Origin: Colius striatus | Lineage: Eukaryota; Chordata; Aves; Coliiformes; Coliidae | DNA length: 64,000 bases | Assembly: GCF_028858725.1 (NCBI RefSeq) | Contig: NC_084781.1 | Location: forward strand, 4,658,513-4,722,512 | Direction: 5' to 3' | Shown: piece by piece, positions 25,535-39,200 of the stretch | How the letters are laid out: the number at the start of each line of letters is the position of its first letter | How positions within the stretch are numbered: the first letter of the stretch is position 1 | Translations under genes and position numbers: made by a program | The notes under the pieces: generated by a model | Seen by the model: only the letters and a program-made list of their open reading frames with translations | Database searches by the model: none | Told to the model about the DNA's origin: nothing

Positions 25535-28449
25535 GATATTTGAAACGCTTTAATTTTCTATTTCCCAGATCCTGAAAACAGATTTTTTTTTTAAGTGACC
25601 AATATTTAATTCCAGAAACATACAACCTTATCAGCTAAGTCATAAAAGAGCTATTTTACAAACATACATCTGGATAATTAGAACAATAAAGTCTTTTTAG
25701 ACATTCAAACATGATCAGTAAAAATACAGGATTATTAATAAAGATTTTTGTGTATTTTTTTAAAGAATACTTCCAGATTTTTCTTTCTTCTCTTTAAAGT
25801 AAATCTCTGTTAAGAGTACATGATTGTATGTTGTACAAAGAAAATAAAAATACTCTAGTATGAAGAGAGCTCCACAAGACTTAAAGTAAAACAGCAGTGT
25901 TTTGGCTGCAGTATCCCTTTTGCAGTACATCTGCTTGTCAGTTGGCACCTTTGGGGGAAGGGGAGGGAATTAAGTGACTTCTTTGGGGAACAGAGGGAGC
26001 AAACAATACCAGATACCATCAAGTGCTGAGATTATAACCCAGGGTCACCTGCTGAAGCACCAGACCCATCTTCTAACAACAGGGACAGTGGCTGTAAATC
26101 ACAGGTTTTATGGAAACACTAGAAATAGGCATAGTGCTGTCTGAAAGCTGACCAAAACCACCTAGGCTTCGTAGCTCTTGAGGTTTACATTCCTCATCCT
26201 TCTTTCTGACCCCAACTAAAGGATGTTGAAGAAATCTCTCCTCCCTACAGACAAGGTATGTTCAGGAAAACAGAGTAATCAAACACCAGCCTAGTATTTG
26301 CTCTTCTACAGGAGAAGGAAATTCCCCATTCCAGAAAGTACCTGCCTGACTTGTTTGCTTGTCCATGAACTGTATCTTTTAATAGAGAAACCACTTCCCA
26401 GCAGGATATGCAAGAATGGTTGCTACACATCTTTGTTTCTAAGGTAAGAAACCCTTGCTCAGCTTTTATTTGGGGAAAAAAAACTCCAACCACAGCACTG
26501 GAGAGAAGAGGCTGGGACAAATAAACCAGAGAACATTGTCCTGCTCTGCTGTCCACTTTGAGTGAGGGAATGTGCAATCAATTAACTACCAACCAGGGGC
26601 AAATTAAAATGCTTCCTTACAGTGGAAATAGGAATTTTACAAGAGTAATCTTATGGCTTAAAAGGGGGGGATGGAAACTAAAGTGAGAATCCTGAATAGT
26701 GCATTTGAGTTCCAGCTCCTTCTACACAGTGAGACACGGCCTGAGGTGTGCCATACAGTAGATGTGCTAGAGAGGATAAAAGGAATCACCCATCATTTCA
26801 GGTTACTGCTCTCAGAAGATAATGGACCTCACCATTATTCTTCTAGAGGAGTAATGTCCTATTTGTAGCAGAGGAAAACCAGCTGAAACAAAAACCAAAA
26901 AGGACAGAGCATGATGTGCCATTTATATTGTCCACAAAACTGGGTTCAAATGGGTTGGTCTTCTCTCCTCCCTTAAAGCCCTCTGTGATCTGCTGCTCTG
27001 GATGATACTGCAAAATGCTTATGCAAAGGTGACAAAACCAGAGGCAGCACTGGCAGGTTGCTCCCTTTGCCTATCCCAACAGCTATATGCTTCTTGTGCA
27101 GTATGCTGCTCACCGTGAGCCTTAACATCATGCAACCTGGAGAAAGCCAGAGAAACAAGGACTTTGTCTTCAGTCACAAGGAAAGAGTTTTAAGCAACCA
27201 GGCCTGCACAGATCCTGTCCCTGCTGGTCTTCCAGCACACTCATGAAAAGCCAGACTACACTCTAACAGAGTTCAGTGGTGATTTGCAATTAGCAGCCTG
27301 CTGGAAAGCTTTTGGATAGCTCAAGTCATTGTAACTGCTCCTGTTTCTGGAGTGTGTGGATCCAGGCAAGTATCACGCCAACTGATGAAGGGGAGTTGAG
27401 GCAGAGAAAGGCCTTTAAACACCAAGCATGGCTACAGCACAGTTCTCTTTCTGGCTGAATCAGGTAAAAGGTGCCACATCAGCATGAGACAGCTTTCTAG
27501 TTTGGGGGCTTATCAGAGAAGTCGAGATGTTTATAATCAAAGGAACCGTATGGCTGAGGGTGAGACGTGGATATCCCGCCCCTGTAAGAACAGAAGTGCT
27601 CAGCTAATACTGACAGTATTCTCACACAGGTGCAAGAGGACAGGCCTTGGTGTGTTCCAAAGAGGAAGCTCCTGCCAGCCTGGAAGAGAGCACTTTGGCT
27701 TCTGTTGGCAGTGCAATGATCCACTGGTGAAAAATGATACTTTGTGCAACTGGCTCTTAAAACAAGAGAAACTCCCCCCTGCTCCGTAAGGGCTCACGGC
27801 TCCAGCTTTCACACCAGGACCAAGACCACCTCTGCTCAACCTCTGTCAGTTTTTACAGGAACCTATCACTTGCATATTTCTAATGAGAAGAACAAGAACT
27901 GTTTTTTTTCCTATGTGAGTAGATGAAGGCAAGATCTGATTTCTTGGCAGCAGCCAAAGAGAACACATTTGTTTTTAAGCAGCAGCACATATGACCTTTA
28001 TGCTGACCAAAGACAGGTTCTCAGCGCTTCACGATGCATGCAGTGATGCAAAGAATGCTACAGAGTTCTGAGGTGCTAAAGCTATTCACAGGTTTGGCAT
28101 GCTGTTCAGTTTGGGTTCCTTAAATAGTTTAAAACCTGGGAAGAGGGTGCAAGAGAGAGACTGCCTGACACGCTTTCCATTAGCAGCCCTGTTCACAGGC
28201 ACAGCTTGAACCAGCCTATGCCAAGCAGAAACTGCCTGCCCTAAGCCCAACCTCAGAGCAGAGGCACAGCCTGCCTAGGCTGTCCAGTGTTAGCTCTGCT
28301 GGTAGTCTGATTTTTACCATCTTGTTCCCAGACTGGAAGAAATTCCGACAGCAACACCCATTAGGAGAGGCCTAAGGAAGTACTAGAGAGTTGGTTTAGC
28401 CTTCGTTTCACACACCTCTGCTCCTGTAAGAACACATTGGCACAAAGCA

Positions 28450-28530
28450 GGTTTTTTTAAAACCAAAAGAAAACCCCCAATACCAATCCACTCCACCCCC
28501 AAAAAAAGCCCAAACCCCGTCCCAAACCCT
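28450..28530. repeat. A/C-rich low-complexity tract
   Basis: Runs of A and C alternate on the plus strand (T/G on the transcribed minus strand) within the ARHGEF12 3' UTR. Similar tracts occur at about 21,075-21,115, 35,310-35,335 and 40,380-40,430. Confidence 0.6.
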
Positions 28531-28675
28531 CAGCAAGACATACTTTCAGGTACTAAAACTTACTGGCCCTATAATCAGCAGTACCTGTGGCTAACTCCAA
28601 TGGCAGCCCTTATCCATTCAGTAGTGAATCAGGGACAGATCTGCCCCACATCTTTGAAACACTTCTGGGTTTGCA

Positions 28676-28698
28676 TTTTTTTTTTTTCTTTTTGATCC
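28676..28698. repeat. Poly-T run
   Basis: A run of 14 or more T interrupted by one C lies on the plus strand (poly-A in the ARHGEF12 transcript sense), within the 3' UTR. Confidence 0.7.
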
Positions 28699-30149
28699 AG
28701 AGAAGAGTTACAAAAGTGCTGCAGGTCCAAGTATTTTTATCACTTTACAAAGGAGACAATGATCAAAGCCAACAAAGTCAAGAAAAAATTAAACCTATCT
28801 TTCTGCTCTCCCAGTCTGATCTTGCACATCAACAAAGGAAACCTCTAATGGGAGAGGGGAACAAGAAAATTTGCCCATCTCAAGTGCCTGGCTCTTCAGT
28901 GCATGGAAAATTCTTGTGACACGTGTGGTGTACATGAGCAGTTCCCATGCAATTGTTGAATACAGATAGTTCCAGCCACAAGCCATCCCAACACCTTCCT
29001 AAGTAGCTCTTCACATGGCAGTTCGATTGCAAGCAGGGAGTGCAGAGTCCAGTCCACTGAAGATACACTTGCACATAGGCACATCCTCTCCCCTCAGCCC
29101 TGACCTTTGGTTCAGGAGCAGTGGTAGGCAGGGTGTGCTATATGCAGAGGGCTAGAACTGTCACTACCCAATTAAACTAGAACAAAAAAAGGCAGATTAA
29201 AAAATTAAAATGTGCTTTTGATACAAGGAATGAAGTCAAATAAATACATTGATTTTTCTTTTTAAATGTCTAAATACATTTTTATATCCTACACCCAAAG
29301 CTCTGTACATTTGGTTTGGTTTTTCTGTTCTGAAAAAATGAATTACTGGTAGCAAGGAGAGGAGCAGAATAAAAGAGACTCCCTCACTGACAAGATAGTG
29401 CAGCTGCCCCACAGCAAAAGCACCCCATGCCTGCTTTGCTAGAGTATAGTTCACGTTTGGATGGTCCAAACCCTCCCGTCTCAGAGTCCACAAAGAAGAC
29501 AGTGGGTGCTGTGTCCTGATGCTCTTCATCCAGTCTTCAGCCGCTCCTGAAAGCACGACTAGCTTTTGTCTGGAGGAGGGAATAAAAGAGAAAGAGGGTG
29601 GTGGTGAGAGAGAGGAGGGGTGCAATGAGAGATGAATGCTTCACATTTCTGAACACTAGTACTGGCAGAGAAAGCATGTCACACCAGCACAGCCATTTAA
29701 CCTTAGGACCTCTGTTAGTAATTCCAGCAATTACACGGCCCGGATGCCTAAGGTCGATTTAAAGGGACCCGTGGCAACCACTTTACACAGCAGCAGAGAC
29801 ACCCCAGAGAAAAGACAGATTGGAATCACTCCACACGTTCAAAAGTCTCCCTTTAGGACTTTACATCAATCCAGTCATCTCTGAAAGAGAAGTTGTACAT
29901 CTTGAGCTGTAGGTCTTTGGCAGGTAGGGGTGAGACAGCTTGCAAACAAGCTTTTCAGAGGAAGCAACAAGCTCCTCTGCTCATGGGAGTCTCAATGGAT
30001 TCAGCTGACCTTTTCTGCAATCAGCACGGTCTCAGCCCTGGGAGAGCTGCTGAACTAAGTGAAACCTTTTGTGTGGGGCTGAGAAACATTAATAATTGAC
30101 TTTGTGCTCTTTGCTTAATGTCTGAAGCTAACATGGTTTATGCTACCAA

Positions 30150-30245
30150 TTATGGCCAGTCTGGAGGCATACCTGAGTGCTCTCCTGTGGAGGCTGAGCC
30201 AGCCAGCCCTTGGCGTCGGAGAATGGTGTAGTCTTCCTCAACCTC
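30150..30245 (-). CDS. ARHGEF12: ARHGEF12 window exon 36: last coding exon
   Basis: The 96 bp exon encodes EVEEDYTILRRQGLAGSAST and a short tail, with TAA at 30,152-30,150. VEE-YTIL-(R/Q)-LAGSA identifies it as the LARG C-terminus. The acceptor is tandem (TAG then GAG), so the exon may instead start at 30,242 with loss of one Glu. After His-Ser the tail reads GMPPDWP, unlike the DKS ending I recall for human. A donor-like CAG|GTATGC at 30,173 lies within the tail, so an alternative spliced end cannot be excluded. Confidence 0.9.
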   Translation of the reverse strand, partial: EVEEDYTILRRQGLAGSASTGEHSGMPPDWP

Positions 30246-33200
30246 CTAAAAAACAAAAACAACCCCAAAACTCAAGTGGCTCTCTCTCTACTTGCCAAGT
30301 GAATAAAGAGGGCTTCACTACAGGTGAGAGAGCTGGAATCAACCATATTGCACAGTGACTCACAATGGATCTCAGCTCTTTTATCAGCATCTTTATCAAG
30401 CCTTCCATTTGGATGCAGTGTTTCACTTTCTTTTCAGATTTCAGTTAAATTGAAGGCTGGCTACTGACTTAACACGTTGATATGTCTCATATGAAGATGC
30501 TATAAACCTACAGCAATGGCTGTATCATAGAGAAACTCCAGCACATACAAAAAATATAATGAGGCTGAAAACGTTGTTACTGGTCTACTGCAGCTTAACA
30601 TCTTCATTTGACATTAGCAGCAGCATGCAATAGATTTGATAAGTCTTTCTATGTCAGAAATCCATATTCCTCAGGCCATTAATCCCTTCAAAAGTCTCTT
30701 GTCTTGTCCTGTCCCTCAGGAATCTCTCCAAACTTGAATCCAAGTAATACACATCCCAGTTAGCTCTAGCAGAACCACTTGCCACCCCATAACCCACAAC
30801 TTAATGCAAACAAAACAGCGAGTTTCTGCCTCAAAAGCTTACAGAGGCAAGACTCAAAAGATTAAGAAAGGCATGGCTGCCTTTTTCCTGCTAAAAGTTC
30901 TTTTCTAGCTCTTTTCTCTAACAAAACCTGAGGAATATGAAAACTTCAATACTGCACATGCAAACATACTGTACCTTTAACTTCTCAAGGTCATCCTCTA
31001 TCTTCTGAATGTACTGCATCATCTGCACGCGTGACTCTAGAGAGAAGTGAGGGCTTGCTACAAAGGAGCAGGACTCTTCCACTCCCCCCCAGCGGGAGGC
31101 CATCATCTCCTCAGCAAACGGGGAGCTCCCTCCATCCGACTGGGTGTCCCGTGGGGAAAGTGGCTGCTGCTGTGCAGAGTCCAAAGAGGCGCGGCCACCC
31201 GCAGTGCACTGAAGGACCAGAGACGAAATCTCCTCATCCGTGGAGCTCTCCTGCACTGTTCCATACCCATCAAGGATCAAATAATTTCCTGTTAAGAGAA
31301 CAGCCTTTTACTAACACCTCCAGCTCAATAACCACCAAGAACTACTGAACTGTGGACTGTTTAAGCAGACTTTCAGAAAGGTAAGTGGCGACAGGCCCAT
31401 CCCCTGAGGCAATTTAAAATGGCCATGAGAAATCATTTGTGAACACTACACAGAGTAGTGCTTCCATCAGACCACACGAGCTTGGGTCTGAACTGGGCTT
31501 CAGAGATCATGGCTGGGTTTTGGACTGAAGTTTGAGAAATACATGATGACCTACTATCAGATCACCTACTACCCTGACTTCCCAAAAATGTGTGTTTCTA
31601 TTGTAACGTCTGAAAACTCTGCACTTATACTAATGGTACCTGACAAAAAAACCCAGCCTGCCAGATTGCTAACCCCCACTTACTAGCTACAGTGCTGAGG
31701 ATGCTTTTAGATGGGTTAGCTTTACAATTTAGCTTGCTGATGATGTGTTAAAAGATAATGCAATTAGAGATAGAAATGCTTTCCCAACCTGCACCCAGCA
31801 ATAGGATTACATGACATAATTTCTCTATGGCACTACAGCAAACAGAGCATATGGAGTCAGAATTGACTGAAACCATGTCAATCTCATTTTGATGTCCCTG
31901 CACAGTTAAGAAAGTAAACAGCATAACAGGTGACAAATAAATTGGATGCTTCCAGTTGTTGGCTCGGTTTTAATAATTTAAACTGTCTCAGTAATTCAGG
32001 GAAAGGAAAATTATTTTCCATCTGCAGTTGGAAAGCTGCATTCAGACAGTCACAAACTGGCTTCTTCACATTGATAGACTTTGATTTTTAAATAAGTATA
32101 TTTATGGGTAAGAGACTTCAAGACTAATAGTCATACAGAATCTACCTACTAGTAGCTAACTTCTACTACAACGAGCATGAGATAAACCTCAACCTGTGTG
32201 CTAAGTTTAGTGCTATGTCACCACGTTGGCTGATCAGAATCAAAGGGCTTTCTCAACACAAGGCAGGCAAAGTCCCATGAAAGTGCCCACAGCTGCTGTC
32301 TTGGGCTTGTCTTCTGCTGAGTTAACAGCTCTATAACCTTCTTGAAGGCTGGAACTGATGCACTTTGAGATGTAACTGGCAAATACAGCATAGGTAGTAA
32401 CAACAGCAGAAATAACAAAAAATAATACGCTTTTAAGAGCTTCAGACTGTGGTAAGGTTGCAGGAGACAATTACAGTGCAAAGCTAAACTCCTTAAGTTT
32501 ATTTTCTGAAGCTTGATTAGAAGCCAACATTGCATCTACAAAACAGCATGAGTCACGGGGGCTGTGTGTGTACAGACTGAGGAAGTGCTTTGCCTTCAGG
32601 GAAAAGATTTTCCTTACAGGTCTCGAAAGTCAGTTGAGAGATAAAGTGGCCCAGTGGCAACCCCAATCAAAAGCCTGCATTGTGCCCACTGCTTCTGTAA
32701 TTACAGTGTGTCACAGTGTATTAACTCCACAATATTTCAGCTTCTCCTTTCATAAAACAGGTACTTCGTTAGATACATGTCTGCACAGTCCTTTTCAGAG
32801 CTAAAATGATTGTCAAGGTCTTGGAGTTAACTTAATATATCCTGTACCATAGAAAGCCAGAGAAGAAGTCTCTGATACTGAATCTGGATGGAGTGCCATT
32901 CAATGAATGAAAGGCATATGCTCACCTGAGATCCGTATTTGCACATCCTCTTCCTCCTTCCTTTCCATTAGTTCACTTTCAGATGGATTCTCATCACTGT
33001 GAGCTTCTCGAGCATCAAAAAAATGCTCCCCGCTCTCATCAGGAGCCAGCCCTTCCAGCTCTGCAGCCGAGCCCTCCAGGGTCACGCTCAGGCGCTCCAT
33101 CGCTAAGTTACCGCTGGACCTGGGGTCTCTGCCCGCCAGCTGCGTGGCATCCCCTGAGCCTGGCGACTCAGCTGAAGTCCGGAGGCCAGAACTACCTGTG

Positions 33201-36200
33201 GACTCGTCAGCTCCGCTTCTCAGCGGCGTTTCCTCTGTTGCAGGCTGCTGACATTTGTTGTTGTCGGAGTGCTGTAGTCCAGGATCACTTCCACTCTCCG
33301 TTTGGGCTTCTTGAGAGACGGTTCTAAACCTGGGAAAGCGCTGCCGGTCTTCCAGGCTGCCCTTCTCAGAGAAGCCAAGCTGCTGGACCAACAGTTGCTT
33401 CAGCAAGCCCACTGCAAGGAGAGATAACGTTCACAAGGCTTCCCACACCACAACCTCCCTAACAGTGATTAAACTAGACACAAAGGCCACCCTTTCAAGA
33501 AGGTCTGTCTTATAGCAGCCATCCCTCCCTTTGCCTTGGGAGGAAGAACAGGGACAAAAAGCAATATATAAGGTCTGAAGCATTACTCCATGTGTTCAAT
33601 TACAAGCGAGAGCAAACATGTCAGTACAAGTTCCATCTTGCTTAAGGAAGCCGTTTACTGACATTATCCAGCAAGTGAGCTGGAGTGCAAGCCAGTGCCC
33701 AGCTTTTACCCATGCCCCTAAATGAGCTAAAAGCTCTGGCTGTAGCAGGGGATTCCCACCTGAGAAGCAAGCACACTGAGAACATTCCACTCAACTTGCA
33801 AGTGACAGATCAATCTGAAGACACATTTTCCCTAAAATTTCATGTAAATTTATGCCTGTTTGAACTTCAACCCACATTCCTTTAGTTCTCAAATTATCCC
33901 AACCAAACATCTCATAATAAGGACACATTGTTCAAAGCAGAAATGTGATGCAGTGAAGAGCTTAAGATGACTGTTCATCCTCATCATGTAACGCTCACGT
34001 AACACCCCAAAAGAGCTGTGACTTCATACAACAGTCACTCATCCAAGTGGAAGGCTCTTATCCAAATGTGAGTGACCCACTGCTGCTGTCACAGGGCTGC
34101 TCTTTTAAATCTGAACACTCATGAGCTGCTAGGTCACTAATGCTGTCTCCACACACCCCGCAGACCAAGATTAGCTTATTGCCAGTCTCTGAAAACAAGC
34201 ACCAGGAACAGTTGTACAGCATTCTGAATTAGAAAAGGACTTTGAATCATTTTATACATAGAAAAACCACTGAGAAACAGTCAGGTGCTCAAAGCCAAAG
34301 AAAAGGCCAGTAGTATGTGAACACAGAACTTACAAGTCCTCGCTGTCAGCTCCATTTGTTTTGCTATGCTGTGAGCTACAGCACAGACAGAACTGATATT
34401 TAACAGAAATGGGCTTTAGATTTTATTTTAGCTCACTGATTTAAAAGGTTGACCTCACAATTTCCATCTCGAGATCACATCCCACCTGACACTGCCCACA
34501 GATACTTACAGTTCCTTAATGCATCCAGGGCCCACTGTCCTTCTGATACTGAAGGTAAACTGGTGGCTGTGTGTCCGTAGCACGCAGAAGAATCTTTAAG
34601 CGTCAGCTCTGCCTGCTGCACTTTATCAAACTGTCTTTCTGACACAAGAAGACTTTCTACCTTGGACTTTTCAGACATGATGGGTGAAGAAGACTGAGTA
34701 TTCAGTATTAAGGGAGATTCAAGGCCCAAATCTTTATCTAGTAAACAGAAAATATGAATTCAGGTTAAACAACTACATCAAACATGAAGCTGAACTGCAG
34801 AAACTCCTGCTTCACGTGCAAATCTCTGAAAACACTAAAAATACAGCTCTTGAGCTTAGACTTAAGAAGAAGCCATTTTTTTTCCAGGGGAAAAAAAGAA
34901 TCATTCTGTGCAATTTATAAACCAGATGGAAATAGCAAGAGGTACATTTCCAAGAGGTTCAATATCACTTCTCTACATGACTTGTAAAGAAATCATTCCT
35001 TTCCAGAAAAATGTCAAAGCTATCAAATGATCTCCAAGCAACGCTGAGTATGTCTTGGCACATTTGCACTCCATGTAGCAAATCTACTGATACCATTTAC
35101 CTGGCCCACTGTTTTACCTGGACTTTGTAGACTACTGGCAGGAATGTCATGCTGCTCTTTGAGCTTCTGCTGCTCTTCTTCTTCACGCTCTTCTCTGCAG
35201 GGAGGAAAGAATGAACATATGCTTTTTGTCACATGTATCTGAATTGCTGCATGAGAATCTGTGCTTTGGCTGGCAATCTTTGGGCAGAAAAAGGGATAGT
35301 AGGAAAAAAACCCCACCAAAACCCAGCCCGTCCTCCTCCAGCTACTTTTACTTACTCGCCCGGTCCTGACTGTGGTAATGGAATCACTCTTCTGCTACTC
35401 CCCATTTTTACAGTCCCTGCCATCTGAGCTATAAGGTCCTGCCATCTGCAGTAGAAACATCAAATAAAAACATGCAAGATGTGAAACATAATGAATACTT
35501 TTCTATTTATCACCTCTTCAATCAAGCTGGTGTTATTACTGCTTTTCTTATCAACAAAAGTACCTTTCTTTTTCTTTTTTTTCCCCCTTTTTCTAATTTC
35601 TGTTACATTCAGTTCCTCAGTCAATACATTCAATTCCTTGCAGCCACAAGTGAAGTGAAGCACCACAGCATAATGCTCACCTCACCAGGATACTCTTCAG
35701 TAGAAGCAAATGAATGACTAAACTTTAGCAGGAATTGTCAGGTGAGGCAGTTTTTTAATATGTGTAAATATATATGGAAGCATTAAATGACATTTCACAT
35801 ATCGATGAAGAGAGTTTCATATGTAACACACTAGAACAGTTGCAATGTATTAAACAAGTAAGTCTACACTCTGCTTATACTTTAGAAGAAGAGGATTTCT
35901 TCCAAAGAAGGATAAAAGCATTTCGGTAGGGAATCAAATTCATGCACTGGGGTGCTTACGATGCTAGTCTCAGTCTGCACAGCTACCTACTTCTGCAAGA
36001 AGATGCAGGATTAAGTACTTCAGGTACTTATCTGGCAGTCAGTCACATGAGACTATAGATGCAAGGATGAAGCATTTTTGAGGTCAGAACAGGGTTTGGA
36101 GTGAGTCGGGAAGTAACAACAAAAGCATTGAGTGTATGTATGGGACAGTTATTTTAACACACGGGGGGATGCACACAGATACACATACAGTCTCACTAGC

Positions 36201-39200
36201 ATGTGTATATACCCCTCCCCCTACTTTCTGTAAGCTGGGAGAGACCATCCTTAGACACTTCCTAGACAGGCCGATGTAGCTATGTTTTAAACTAAGCTTA
36301 GAGAAGGAACTGAAGTAATTCATGGACACCTGCACAATCAGTACAAGCAAGCAGATGAAAAAGATCTTGCAAGTACAAAGCAGATGAAGCTAAACCAGTT
36401 ACTTACACATTCTTTTCTGAAACAGTCTGTGCCACCAGCTCATAAATGTGAGCACCATTTTCTGACATGGAGATGACGAAGAAAGCTTTGTTATCTGAAG
36501 CAACACAAGGAGGGAAGAATTTCATTAGATGCCTTGTCCCACATAAAAGAGTTCATGAGATAACTCTCTGATGCTGTAACACACAAACATCGATCTTTCC
36601 TTAGTAAGGAAATTTGTCTATTAGTCCTCAAAGAAAAGAGCCATTACTGCCCAAACCACTTTGAAATATTTATTTCCTCCTAATAATTTCCAGAGTACCT
36701 TCCATGTAATAGAATCAGAATACTTTAATTTAGAAATCTAGTTAAAACTCAAGCCATGCCTATTACTGATGCAAACAAGTTAAACAGCTCATACATACAA
36801 AGCAAGATGCTGGACAACTGAGAGTTCAGCCTACGCATTTTTGCATGTTCTACACTGGAACTCTAGACAGAATCATCTATCCTCAACTGATCTAATCTTC
36901 ATTTTTGGCTTCCTCTTTTGCTTTTTCAATGGGTTACACTGACCTGTTGCCACCTGACGAACCAGAACGGTGTTCAATTTGATGATAGGGCTGAAAGTGT
37001 GTTTACTGTCAGCTGTCGAGGCCAAGATTTTACTATGGCACTTCAGTACCAGTTTATCATCTTGTTTCTGCAACAGCACCAGAATGTCCTCCAGAAGCAG
37101 AGTGTAGAGATCTGCACAGAGTGCAAAAGAAGCCATAATGAGGTAAAGATTCATACTTTTGTATCACACCCCTGCAGAAGTAAAAGGCTGCATTTTTGAT
37201 TACTCATGCAGAGGCAGTAATCAGTGATACGCCATTCTAGGCAAAGCTTGCAAATCTTGTTCATCAAAAGTACAGCAGAAAGCCACAGATGGAATTGGAT
37301 CATCTCATGACTGACTGCTGTGTCCCTGCACGGCCTTAATGATACTCCAGCACATTTCAGAATTGACAAGAATAATTTAATCAGCTCCAAGAAACACACA
37401 AGCAATATTATAGGTGGCAGTAAGAATCCTAAGTGGAAGCTGCAGAAATGCTTTCTCTTTCTGTCCTTCTCAGCAAAAACACACAAACCCAACTATATCA
37501 CTCACCAATAGTTTTGTCACGATTAACCTTCCAAGTCAGTGGTCCTTCATGAAGCATTTTTCTCTTTGTTAGATCCAAGTTCTGTCACCAGAGGAAAGAA
37601 AAAAAAAGTAGCACTATGAGATTTCTGTGGCAGTAATTGTATAGCATGGGAATGTGAGAGCAAAGGCTAGGACAGGCACCCCAGTTTGGACACGAGCATC
37701 TAAATCCAGCCTAGAAAAAGAAGCATGGAGCAGGAGTAGGGAATTTGCTTGTAAACCAAAATCTGGTGAGAGATGTTTGTTATCACTCTTCCTCTTTCAC
37801 TGCTCTTTTGGCAGATGCTGGGGGGTCATAGAATAGAGAATTTCCATATTAAGTCAAGTTACTAAGGCATTAGGATGTCATCTGATTTCTAGGAGTTCTT
37901 CCAACAGGCTATATAAAGTTTGCAGTTCTAGTACTACAACTGGTTAATGCTTCAACACTTGATTTGCAAGTCAAGTATGCCCACAAATGATATACTGATA
38001 TACAAATCATTCCAATGATCTGATGGACTTTATAATGTTAATGAATTCTACAGTCATTTCAGTGCTTGTGACATTTAGATCTGCAGGCAAGTAGAAGTGA
38101 CAATTTTCACAAGTCATTCCTTCCAAGTCTCAGAGTCTACAATCAATGACAGCAAGATTTCATAACTGCCAGTTAGTTCTTCATTTCCTGACTAAATGCT
38201 TGCAGTTTATTTGGGGAAGGATACATGACACAGTTCCATAGAAAAGTCTTCATATGAGAAAATTTTTGGATACACACTTTGTGGAAGATAGGAGAGTGAT
38301 AAATAAACAACAGAGAATCTATACAAGAAACAGGCAAAACAGGAGAAGAGAGGGAGGAGCCCTCATGCAGAAACTATCTTTCAGGGAGATGTAAGAAAGA
38401 AAGAAAATTGTTTCAAGTTCCAAGTGTCTGTTGGTGCACACTGTCCACCTGCAACAGGAAAATTCCATCACAAGTTAGTCCTGCTCCAAGGCCGGGGTGT
38501 TGCCCATTCCATTTGACAGCAGCCAACAGCAAATGCAGCAACAAGTTGTTACATCCACAGAGATCTTCAGAAAGGCAGCAAATCTCACATTTCTGAGATT
38601 GTTTTAATTATTGCACCAAAATGGTTATGTCTGAGGATCATTTTGACTGTACATCAGAAGATTGTATCAGAAAGAGCCACAAGCTGAACAAGAGGGTTGC
38701 AACCACGACTTATGCAGAGACTGCGCTAATGTCAGCACTCACCCTGAACTCGTCCATCATGGGATCCTCAGACTGCTTCAAGTAGGACAGGTCGAGACGA
38801 CGCTGATAGTCTTCCAAATGCTGCAGAAATGCAACGAGCATGGTCACTACAGCAAACCTCCCTGGTGTCAGAGTGCAGGCAAGCATGAATACTTCTACAC
38901 ATTCCCAAATACTCCAGATTCCTCCTCTCACAGAAATACTTGTGCTGCAAAAACATCTTTAAGCTCAATATGAAGTCACTACTACAGAAACTTGGTGTCT
39001 TAAACAGCTTGTTGCCCTTCAGCTCTCTTCTCCCCAACCCTTGACGCTCACTCTGTTCACCTCCTACCTGCTTGTTCTCAGATTCTTTGACAGCCTGGTT
39101 CACGTGGTTAAGGACCTGACGACAATGATCTGCTGCTTTCTTCACTTTCTCTTTCTCTTCAGGCAGTTCTGCAAGAGAAATGTAATAATGCTTTCCAATA

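Larger units (their letters stand above)
25505..30149 (-). other. ARHGEF12: ARHGEF12 3' UTR (approximate end)
   Basis: This non-coding sequence follows the stop codon and has no convincing coding exon on either strand. It is AT-rich at its far end, with several minus-strand poly(A) signals near 25,529-25,554 and T/A-rich runs between 25,550 and 25,760. Its length of about 4.6 kb is similar to the long 3' UTR I recall for mammalian ARHGEF12. The exact end is inferred. Other signals downstream at 24.6, 23.65 and 23.41-23.43 kb could extend it to about 6.7 kb. Confidence 0.55.

Noticed and set aside
29236..29625. 129-codon minus-strand frame after the ARHGEF12 stop
   Set aside because: It lies in the 3' UTR and shows no conserved sequence. 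The LARG C-terminus is already complete at 30,150.
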